Origin: Mycolicibacterium komossense
Lineage (GTDB): Bacteria > Actinomycetota > Actinomycetes > Mycobacteriales > Mycobacteriaceae
Direction: 5' to 3'
Assembly (NCBI RefSeq): GCF_025822605.1
Contig: NZ_JACKTY010000049.1
Coordinates: 62,001 to 126,000 of the forward strand
DNA: 64,000 nt
Both the position numbers and the translations under genes were made by a program. Position 1 is the first letter of the stretch, and every line of letters starts with the position of its first letter. Below, one piece after another: positions 1-9,049 of this stretch. Under the pieces are notes generated by a model. The model was given only the letters and a program-made list of their open reading frames with translations, made no database searches and had not been told where the DNA came from.

Positions 1-50
1 CGCGTCGAACGGCGCCCAGAGTGCGGCGCAATCTCACCAAGTCGGCTAGA

Positions 51-86
51 CTTGAGTGGAATAGACTCAACCTTGACTGTGTTGGA
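51..86 (+). promoter_or_regulatory. HspR HAIR operator overlapping a SigH-type promoter of clpB
   Basis: CTTGAGT (51-57), 7 nt, ACTCAAC (65-71) matches the HAIR operator bound by HspR (CTTGAGT-N7-ACTCAAG) with one mismatch in the last base. The spacer contains GGAATA (58-63), which with GTTG at 81-84 (17 nt apart) fits the mycobacterial SigH/SigE consensus GGAAYA-N16-20-GTT. Transcription would then start near 90, about 50 nt before the GTG start chosen for clpB. Known biology: M. tuberculosis clpB is controlled by both HspR and SigH. Repressor and sigma factor would compete for the same DNA; that last point is inference. Confidence 0.85.
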
Positions 87-138
87 CAACGCGAGAAGCA
101 TTTCCCCACCCGTATCGAACCAGGAAAGGTTAGGTGTC

Positions 139-2685
<2,547 letters not shown>

Positions 2686-2698
2686 CGATCTCCGGCCG

Positions 2699-2753
2699 AA
2701 CAGACGCAAAGAACCCCCGGCACCCGGCGTGTCGGGGGTTCTTTGCGTCTGTT
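2699..2753 (+). terminator. Very strong hairpin terminator after clpB
   Basis: A perfect 21-bp stem (2699-2719 with 2733-2753) and a 13-nt loop lie 14 nt after the clpB stop. There is no long U-tract, as is usual for mycobacterial hairpin terminators. It isolates clpB from the following gene. Confidence 0.85.
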
Positions 2754-2823
2754 GGCGGGGAGAAAGCCCGGGTGTAACGCGGTTGTGACCTGCAGCCCTT
2801 CTCATTTACCCGCCGTCAACAGA

Positions 2824-2829
2824 TAGGCT
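2824..2829 (+). promoter_or_regulatory. -10 element TAGGCT, predicted leaderless promoter
   Basis: TAGGCT fits the mycobacterial TANNNT -10 hexamer and ends 7 nt before the ATG at 2837, with no Shine-Dalgarno sequence between. That spacing puts the transcription start at or next to the start codon. Leaderless starts are common in mycobacteria; assignment here is inference. Confidence 0.55.
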
Positions 2830-2836
2830 GTGTCCA

Positions 2837-3655
2837 ATGGTCCCGCTCTGGTTCACGCTATCCGCACTCTGTTTCGTGGGTGCGGCGGTGCTGCTGTATT
2901 TCGATCTGGATCGGCGTCGTGGGCTCGGACGTCGTCGGAAGTCCTGGGCGCGCTCCCATGGCTTCGACTACGAGCCTGAATCCGCCGATATCCTCAAGCG
3001 CTGGAAACGTGGCGTGATGTCCACGGTCGGCGATATCACCGCCCGCAACGTGGTGCTCGGCCAGATCCGGGGTGAAGCGGTGTTCATCTTCGACCTCGAA
3101 GACGTCGCCACTGTCATCGCGCTGCATCGCAAGGTCGGGACGAACGTCGTCGTCGACCTGCGACTCAAGGGAGTCAAAGAACCCAGAGAGAACGACGTCT
3201 GGCTGTTGGGTGCCATCGGACCGCGGATGGTCTACTCCACCAACCTCGACGCCGCCCGCCGCGCCTGCGACCGGCGCATGGTCACCTTCGCCCACACCGC
3301 GCCGGACTGCGCTGAGATCATGTGGAACGAAGAGAACTGGACGCTGATCAGCATGCCGATCGGCAGCAGTCGCGCCCAGTGGGACGAAGGGCTGCGCACC
3401 GTCCGCCAGTTCAACGACCTGCTGCGGGTACTGCCGCCGCTGCCGGCACAGGCTGCGATCGGAGCCGCCCCGCGCCGCAACGCCGGTCCCGGCCGCCCGC
3501 TGGCACCCGCCACTCGCGCCGAATTGCCACCGGGGCGCACCGACACACCGCAGGTCCGACCGGACGCTGTCCGGCGCGAGGCCGGCCGGCCTGAACCCGT
3601 GCGACGGACCCCGCCGCCGCGCAACAGCCGCCAGGCGCCGCACTACCAACGCTAG
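2837..3655 (+). CDS. Conserved membrane-anchored protein, Rv0383c-like
   Basis: The 272-residue protein has one N-terminal membrane segment (about residues 4-22, FTLSALCFVGAAVLLYF) followed directly by the basic stretch DRRRGLGRRRK, so the body is probably cytoplasmic. The middle (about 35-195) is a conserved soluble domain of unknown function; the last 70 residues are rich in Pro, Arg and Ala and probably disordered. Its place between clpB and pyrE matches Rv0383c of M. tuberculosis. The start is supported by a -10 hexamer 7 nt upstream rather than by a ribosome binding site. No catalytic motif is visible and I assign no function. Confidence 0.8.
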   Translation: MVPLWFTLSALCFVGAAVLLYFDLDRRRGLGRRRKSWARSHGFDYEPESADILKRWKRGVMSTVGDITARNVVLGQIRGEAVFIFDLEDVATVIALHRKVGTNVVVDLRLKGVKEPRENDVWLLGAIGPRMVYSTNLDAARRACDRRMVTFAHTAPDCAEIMWNEENWTLISMPIGSSRAQWDEGLRTVRQFNDLLRVLPPLPAQAAIGAAPRRNAGPGRPLAPATRAELPPGRTDTPQVRPDAVRREAGRPEPVRRTPPPRNSRQAPHYQR

Positions 3656-3656
3656 T

Positions 3657-3662
3657 TAGGCT
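3657..3662 (+). promoter_or_regulatory. -10 element TAGGCT, predicted leaderless promoter of pyrE
   Basis: The same hexamer as upstream of the preceding gene, here overlapping the end of that gene's stop codon and ending 6 nt before the GTG of pyrE, with no Shine-Dalgarno sequence. It suggests an independent leaderless start for pyrE in addition to read-through. Confidence 0.5.
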
Positions 3663-3668
3663 GTCCGG

Positions 3669-4232
3669 GTGACCCACGGCAGTGAGCTGACCTCGACCGA
3701 TCGTGCCGAACTCGCGGCTTTGGTGCGCGACCTGTCGGTGGTCAGGGGCCGGGTGGTGCTTTCTTCAGGCCGCGAGTCCGACTATTACGTCGACCTGCGC
3801 CGGGCCACTCTTCATCACCGTGCCTCCCGGTTGATCGGTGTCTTGATGCGCGAACTCACCGCCGACTGGGATTACGCGGCGGCGGGTGGCCTGACCCTTG
3901 GCGCCGATCCGGTCGCCACCGCGATCATGCACGCGCCGGGCCGCCCCATCGACGCCTTCGTGGTACGTAAATCGGCGAAAACCTATGGCATGCAACGCCA
4001 GATCGAAGGATTCGACGTCGCCGGCCGGCGGGTCCTGGTCGTCGAGGACACCAGCACCACCGGCGCCTCGCCATTGGCTGCCGTGCGCGCCGTCCGCGAG
4101 GCCGGAGGCGAGGTGGTCGGCGTCGCGACCGTGGTGGACCGGGCGACGGGTGCTGCCGAGATCATCGAGGCCGAGGGCCTGCTGTACCGCAGTGTGCTGG
4201 GATTGGCCGATCTGGGGCTTACGGGTGAGTGA
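3669..4232 (+). CDS. pyrE: Orotate phosphoribosyltransferase
   Basis: Joins orotate to PRPP to form OMP, the fifth step of pyrimidine biosynthesis. The 187-residue protein has the expected length and carries the PRPP-binding motif VLVVEDTSTTGAS (about 119-131) and the conserved region GGLTLGADPVATA (about 77-89). It matches M. tuberculosis Rv0382c, which holds the same position beside the Rv0383c homologue. GTG start, 13 nt after the previous stop. Its last codons overlap the next gene by 8 nt. Confidence 0.95.
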   Translation: MTHGSELTSTDRAELAALVRDLSVVRGRVVLSSGRESDYYVDLRRATLHHRASRLIGVLMRELTADWDYAAAGGLTLGADPVATAIMHAPGRPIDAFVVRKSAKTYGMQRQIEGFDVAGRRVLVVEDTSTTGASPLAAVRAVREAGGEVVGVATVVDRATGAAEIIEAEGLLYRSVLGLADLGLTGE

Positions 4233-4629
4233 ACGCCGCCAACGCGCGACGACGCCGCTCTCGCCGATGGAGGCGCTGCAACAGCTGCCTGCTCTCGTTG
4301 TCCTGGAACGCTTTCCGGTACCGGTGCTGGCGATCACCGCCGACGGTGAGATCTTGTTCGCCAATAGCGCGTTCGGCGAAATGCTCGGCTACAGCACCGA
4401 AGCGTTGCAGGCCAAGGGCTTTCACGAGATCTTCCGTGCCATGACTGCAGACGAATCCGCGGTCGCCGTTCTGCGTGCCCACGCCGACCTGATCGTGGAG
4501 CTGGCGCACCGGGACGGGTCGACGGTGCGGGCCAACATGAGCCGGTCGGCAGCGTTGCGTGACGAGGACCAATTCGCCCTCGCGGTGTTCCAGGATCTGA
4601 CCGAACGGCTCTGGGTCGATGAGCTCTGA
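4225..4629 (+). CDS. Single PAS-domain protein
   Basis: A 134-residue protein that is essentially one PAS domain: the segment VLERFPVPVLAITADGEILFANSAF is the typical PAS entry, followed by GYSTEAL and a closing FQDLTER. There is no attached kinase, GGDEF or DNA-binding output domain, so it must act by binding a partner; its ligand is unknown. The GTG at 4225 overlaps the end of pyrE by 8 nt, which suggests coupled translation; a second possible start is the ATG at 4267, just before the PAS fold. It abuts the convergent TetR pseudogene with no gap. Confidence 0.7.
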   Translation: MSERRQRATTPLSPMEALQQLPALVVLERFPVPVLAITADGEILFANSAFGEMLGYSTEALQAKGFHEIFRAMTADESAVAVLRAHADLIVELAHRDGSTVRANMSRSAALRDEDQFALAVFQDLTERLWVDEL

Positions 4630-5294
4630 TCAATCGCCGATCTGCAGCGTGCCCTGGTCATGGCGGAGCGCTTCGCGCGACAGGAACTGTTTGAGGAACG
4701 GCAGTGCGTCCGGATCGGCGATCGCCGGCAGCATGATGTCCCAGATCCTGGTGAGCCGGCGGAACAGCTCCGTGCTCGGCGCGCTGGGGCCCGTCAGCAG
4801 CTCCGCGCCCAGATAGGTGGCCAGCAGCGTCTCGGCCACCGCGTCGACCGACAGCGCGCTGCGCAGGTCACCGTCGGACGCGGCAACCGTCAGCTGCGAC
4901 GTGACCAGCTCCAGCGCACCTTGGTAGGACTGGGTGACCGCGTCGTTGAACTCACCAAGGGCGCGGGCAACCTGGATGCCGGTGCGGACGTTGGCATCGG
5001 AGGTGACCAGGCCGGCTACGGCGAAGGAGCTGTGCATCAGGTTTTCCAGTGCGGGCGAAGCTGACGCACAGATGGTGCTGATGGTGTCGAAGACCTTGGC
5101 CGCCGCTCTTCGATGATCGCCGAAGCCAGCGACTCCTTGGATTCGAAATGGTAGTAGAGCGCACCTTTGGTCATCTCGGCACGCTCGATGATGTCGCCTA
5201 GGCTGGTGGCCGCGAATCCGACCTCGCTGAAGAGCTCAATGGCTGCGTCGAGAATCTTGCGCCGGGTGGCCTCGGACCTGGCCTGGCGAACCAT
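4630..5294 (-). pseudogene. TetR-family regulator split by a -1 frameshift
   Basis: The first 60 or so codons (from the ATG at 5294, with GGAGGT upstream) encode a TetR helix-turn-helix (SEATRRKILDAAIELF, then MTKGALYYHFESKESLASAIIEE). The frame then fails at about 5105-5109. The next frame continues the expected protein without interruption (AAAKVFDTISTI through to QGTLQIGD at 4630). One missing base in the GC-rich run there explains the break; restoring it gives a normal protein of about 221 residues. It is either a recent pseudogene or a sequencing error. The neighbour at 5332-5982 is a related intact TetR, so loss may be tolerated. The ligand is unknown. Confidence 0.8.
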
Positions 5295-5331
5295 CGTCGT
5301 TGGACCTCCGGGATGGGAGTGGACGTCAAGA

Positions 5332-5982
5332 TTAGCAACGGTTGACGGTCCGGATCGCGACAGCGGTGCGCCGGTGGACGAACTGTGCGAAGTAGTCGAG
5401 CCGGTCCGCCCGGACCACACCGGGCATCACCTGAAGCCACGCCCGTTCGATGTGGCGCAGATACTCCTCACAGTTCTCCAGGTCGCTGACCTGCCGGATA
5501 CCGGCGTACATCGCGACGAACAACCGGCTCACATCGGCGGGATCGGCGGTGTCGAGGAGGTCGCCCTCCTCGGCCGCGCGGCGGGTGATCTCGGAGAAAC
5601 CGGCGACCCACTCGGCGAGTCGTTTGGTCTGCATGTCCTCGGTGCGCCCGATGGCCTCCAGCAGATGCAGCGACGACTTGGCCAGATCCTCGGTGACCTC
5701 CTGCATCGCGAGGTTGAAACAGATGTCGATCAGCGTCTCCAGGCCGGAGAGTTTGTTGGCGAGCAGGTCGTTGATGGTGTTTCGCATGATCGCGCTCTGG
5801 GTGTCGATGAGCGCGAGCGCCAAGGCGTGCTTGGAACGGAAATGGAAGTACATCGCACCTTTGGTCACCTCTGCCTCGCGCAGGATGTCGTCGAGGCTGA
5901 CCAAGCTGTAAGAACGGTTCGCGAACTGGTGAGCCGCGGCCCGCATGATCTGCTGGCGGGCTGAGTCCGCCGGTGGTGTCAT
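5332..5982 (-). CDS. TetR-family transcriptional regulator
   Basis: A 216-residue TetR repressor. The N-terminal helix-turn-helix is clear (RQQIMRAAAHQFANRSY, then VTKGAMYFHFRSKHALALALI), followed by an all-helical ligand domain. The sequence around the recognition helix resembles the adjacent disrupted TetR (TKGALYYHFESK against TKGAMYFHFRSK), pointing to an old duplication or a shared regulon. It is divergent from the FAD-binding gene at 6127, with 144 bp of AT-richer DNA between, so that gene and itself are the likely targets. The ligand is unknown. Confidence 0.85.
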   Translation of the reverse strand: MTPPADSARQQIMRAAAHQFANRSYSLVSLDDILREAEVTKGAMYFHFRSKHALALALIDTQSAIMRNTINDLLANKLSGLETLIDICFNLAMQEVTEDLAKSSLHLLEAIGRTEDMQTKRLAEWVAGFSEITRRAAEEGDLLDTADPADVSRLFVAMYAGIRQVSDLENCEEYLRHIERAWLQVMPGVVRADRLDYFAQFVHRRTAVAIRTVNRC

Positions 5983-6126
5983 GAGGTGACCTGGATGCGC
6001 ATTGTCAGCAGGCCTCCATTTCGGTGATGTGTACTGAGGACGGGCCTGGTGGAGGCCCGACTGTCAAAATACTGTAAGTCATGAGGATCGATAAAAATCA
6101 TCCAAAAAGTATGTAAGATCGCCGAC
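5983..6126. promoter_or_regulatory. Divergent promoter region, TetR / FAD-binding gene
   Basis: A 144-bp intergenic stretch, AT-rich from 6063 to 6120. TAAGAT (6114-6119) ends 7 nt before the GTG at 6127 and fits a leaderless -10. The pentamers ATACT (near 6070) and AGTAT (near 6109) form a widely spaced inverted pair that could belong to a regulator site. No compact TetR palindrome is evident. Confidence 0.4.
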
Positions 6127-7182
6127 GTGAGAACTCTTGGTTCGTCCTCGACGTGGAGGGATGCGACGCCGGCCGGAGTGGGGACGGTGGCGCAGCGGCG
6201 CGCCGGTCAGCCGGCGAACTCGTTCACCCGAACGAAGAAAGCCGACCTGAGGTGGGCGGACCTGGCGCTGCGGTCCGGTAACTTCGGCGACCGCTCAGGT
6301 AGGGGACGGCGGGGCGGCCAGCGGCCGGATCCCAGCGCCCGAAGCGGCAAGTATGCCGACGACATCCTGTCCGACGCCGTCGGCGAGTCGAGCGATATCG
6401 ACTGGGACGACATCGTCGACATCGTCTGCATCGGTCGCGGCGCCGGAGCCATGGCGGCCGCGATCGGTGCCGCCAACCAAGGCGGGACGGAGGTCTTCTT
6501 CGCCGATGCCGGCCACGGGGCCGACACAGCCGGCGTCGAGGCCGACAACCTGGCGGGCCGACTCGGTATCACCGACTCCGCGACCGTCGACTACCTCACC
6601 GCGCTCACCGAGGACATCGGACCGTTGATCCGCTGCGCCGTCCCGAGCCAGGTGCCGATGCGCACCCTGGACGACCCGCAGCCCGAGTCACGCCGAGGTG
6701 GCATCGCCACCTTCGTCGGCTCCGCGCTGAGGGACTGGGCGAACCGCTGCCTGGCATCGCCGTACGGACTGCTCTACACCACCCTCGCGCACTCGGAGAC
6801 CGTTACCTACCGCAGCGCAGGCGAGAGGCTCGAAGCCGCCGTGGTGGGGAGGATCGACGTCGAGAACGGTCGCCTCGCCGAGGGGCTGGACCAGTGGCTG
6901 GCCGCTCGGGCTGAAGAACTCGGCCTCGACGATGAATCATCAAATTCGTTGCAGCGCTTGGTATTCGAGGCCGGACAGGTGGTCGGGGCCGTCGTCGACA
7001 CCCCAACCGGGCCGCGCGCGGTCCGGGCCAGACGCGGTGTTGTGATGGAAACGGGTGGCAGCGTATCGACTCCCACCCTGCCCGCCGATGGTCTGGACAA
7101 CGCCTCCTCGGCGGTGGTCGCCCTGGTGACCCGCGCAGCCAGCCGGTTCGCCCGGCTGGAATTGCTGGCCACGCCACGCTGA
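6127..7182 (+). CDS. Short FAD-binding-2-like protein, function unknown
   Basis: A 351-residue protein. Residues 1-95 are low-complexity and basic. A dinucleotide-binding Rossmann motif follows (DIVDIVCIGRGAGAMAAA, about 97-114). Near residue 305 comes ARRGVVMETGG, the ATGG-like motif of flavoproteins of the fumarate reductase / ketosteroid dehydrogenase group. Those enzymes usually have about 500 or more residues; here the C-terminal half with the substrate cap and catalytic residues is missing, so activity is doubtful. The GTG start is supported by TAAGAT 7 nt upstream, though a start nearer the Rossmann fold is possible. It is divergent from TetR 5332-5982 and ends 1 nt from the convergent dcpA. 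Confidence 0.55.
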   Translation: MRTLGSSSTWRDATPAGVGTVAQRRAGQPANSFTRTKKADLRWADLALRSGNFGDRSGRGRRGGQRPDPSARSGKYADDILSDAVGESSDIDWDDIVDIVCIGRGAGAMAAAIGAANQGGTEVFFADAGHGADTAGVEADNLAGRLGITDSATVDYLTALTEDIGPLIRCAVPSQVPMRTLDDPQPESRRGGIATFVGSALRDWANRCLASPYGLLYTTLAHSETVTYRSAGERLEAAVVGRIDVENGRLAEGLDQWLAARAEELGLDDESSNSLQRLVFEAGQVVGAVVDTPTGPRAVRARRGVVMETGGSVSTPTLPADGLDNASSAVVALVTRAASRFARLELLATPR

Positions 7183-7183
7183 C

Positions 7184-9049
7184 TCACGGCGCGGTGGGCA
7201 GCGGAGCGGGGAACGGCAGCACGATCCGCCGCTTCGCCAGCAGCGCCTCCATCGCCGCGCCCTCCAATGGTCGCGACAACAGATAGCCTTGCGCGCGGTG
7301 GCACCCGTGCTGCATCAAAGTCCTTGCCGCAGCCTCGGTTTCGACACCTTCGGCAACCAGCTCGAGACCGAATGCGTCGGCGAGTGCGATGACCGCGCGT
7401 ACGATCGCGAGATCGCCCGCGTTGGTGCCGAGGTCGCGCACGAACGACTTGTCGATCTTGAGGGTGTCCACCGGAAGCGATTTCAGGTGGGACAACACGC
7501 TGTAACCGGTGCCGAAGTCGTCGATCGCGATCTGTACACCCACCTCTTTCAGGGCGGCGAGCGTGATCCGGGTGGTCTCGATATCCGATACCACCACGCT
7601 TTCGGTGATCTCCAGGCAGACCGACTCGCCGGCCAGGCCGAACTCCTCGATGGTGGCGGCGACTTCCCTGACGAATCCCTCGGCGACGAGCTGAACCGGC
7701 GAGACGTTCAGTCTCAGCACGGCGTTCGTCCCGACGCCGCGTGACCGCCATGCGCTGAACTCGGCGCAGGCGGCGCGGACCACCCATCGGCCGAGTTCGC
7801 CTGCGAGATTGATGGATTCGGCAACACCGATGAACGAATCCGGGAACAGTAGCCCTCGCGTCGGGTGCTCCCAGCGGACCAGTGCCTCGGTCGCGAGGAC
7901 CTCGCCGGTGCGCATGTCGATTTCCGGGAGATAGTGCAGCACCAATGCGCCGCTTTCGATCACGCCCTGCAGATGCAGCTCGATGTCATTACGGAACGCG
8001 CTGCGCAGGGACATGTCCTCGGAGAACACCGCGATCTTGTTACCGCCGGCGCCCTTGGCGGTGAGCACGGCCTGATCCGCTTTGCGCAACAAGTCCGAGG
8101 AGGTGTCCCGACCCGGGACGCCAAGTGCGACACCGACACTGACGGTGCGAGTCAGTGTCTCCCCGTCGATCGACACCCGCTCGCGCAGTTTCGACTGGAG
8201 CTCACCAGCGAGCGACTCGGCCTGGGTCGCGTCCAGCGGCGACGATGGGATGACGACGAACTCGTCGCCACCGAAGCGGGCGATCAGATAATCGTCCGCA
8301 GTTCCACGTTCGAGTCGCTCGGCGAACGCCCGGATGAACCGGTCGCCCGCGTTGTGACCGAGATAGTCGTTGATCGCCTTGAGCCGGTCCAGATCGAGGA
8401 ACAACGCTGCAACCGGTCCCGGCCGGCCGGCCGCCAGCCGCCGGTCGAGCTCCGCGAGCAGCGCGCGCCGATTGTGCAGGCCGGTGAGGTCGTCGTGTTC
8501 GGCTAGGTAGCGGAGCTGGTCCTCGGCGGCGCACCGGGCCTGCACCTGCGCCAGCAACGAGGCAATGGCCTCGACTGCGTTGATCTCCTGGGGCTGCCAC
8601 TCTCGGTCGGCGAACTTCACGAAGCCCAGTACGCCGGTGGTGACGTCGGCGGAGACGAGTGGGACCGCAGCCAGCGTGCTGACGAACCCGCCCGAGTCCT
8701 CGATCAGCTTCTGATAGTCGTCGGTGGCCGGTTCGGGGCGGAACACCACCGGCGACTTGGCATGTTCGGCGAGCGCGAAGACGGGATCGGCATCCTCGAA
8801 GTACACGATGCCGATCGGATCCGGGTCGGGCACACCGGTTCGGACCGGCCATTCGGCAACCAGGATGGACGCCCGGATGGAGTGGTCGTTGTAGCGCACG
8901 AAGCTGTGGTCGAGACCGAATACCTCCACGAGGTCCGCCAGCACGCTCTGGATGACCACGGCCGCGTTGGTCGTGTTGGCGGTCATCAGCTTTGTGGCGG
9001 CCGCCGTCACGACAAGATCCAGGCTCCGTCGTCCGTGCTCGAGCGGCAT
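7184..9049 (-). CDS. dcpA: GAF-GGDEF-EAL bifunctional c-di-GMP enzyme (Rv1354c/DcpA type)
   Basis: A 621-residue protein with a GAF sensor (about 15-170), a GGDEF diguanylate cyclase domain (motif GGDEF at 260-264) and an EAL phosphodiesterase domain (EAL at 388-390, DDFGTGYS about 510-517, VAEGVE about 565-570). Both active-site signatures are intact, so it could make and degrade c-di-GMP, as reported for the mycobacterial homologues Rv1354c and M. smegmatis DcpA. The RxxD inhibitory site five residues before GGDEF is absent, so feedback by that site is unlikely. The ATG overlaps the TAA of the upstream gene as TAATG, implying translational coupling to the ThiF-nitroreductase protein. Cytoplasmic; no membrane segment. 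Confidence 0.9.
   Translation of the reverse strand: MPLEHGRRSLDLVVTAAATKLMTANTTNAAVVIQSVLADLVEVFGLDHSFVRYNDHSIRASILVAEWPVRTGVPDPDPIGIVYFEDADPVFALAEHAKSPVVFRPEPATDDYQKLIEDSGGFVSTLAAVPLVSADVTTGVLGFVKFADREWQPQEINAVEAIASLLAQVQARCAAEDQLRYLAEHDDLTGLHNRRALLAELDRRLAAGRPGPVAALFLDLDRLKAINDYLGHNAGDRFIRAFAERLERGTADDYLIARFGGDEFVVIPSSPLDATQAESLAGELQSKLRERVSIDGETLTRTVSVGVALGVPGRDTSSDLLRKADQAVLTAKGAGGNKIAVFSEDMSLRSAFRNDIELHLQGVIESGALVLHYLPEIDMRTGEVLATEALVRWEHPTRGLLFPDSFIGVAESINLAGELGRWVVRAACAEFSAWRSRGVGTNAVLRLNVSPVQLVAEGFVREVAATIEEFGLAGESVCLEITESVVVSDIETTRITLAALKEVGVQIAIDDFGTGYSVLSHLKSLPVDTLKIDKSFVRDLGTNAGDLAIVRAVIALADAFGLELVAEGVETEAAARTLMQHGCHRAQGYLLSRPLEGAAMEALLAKRRIVLPFPAPLPTAP

Noticed and set aside
73..78. 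TTGACT as a SigA -35 for clpB
   Set aside because: No -10 lies at the right distance; the SigH-type pair GGAATA/GTTG explains the region better.
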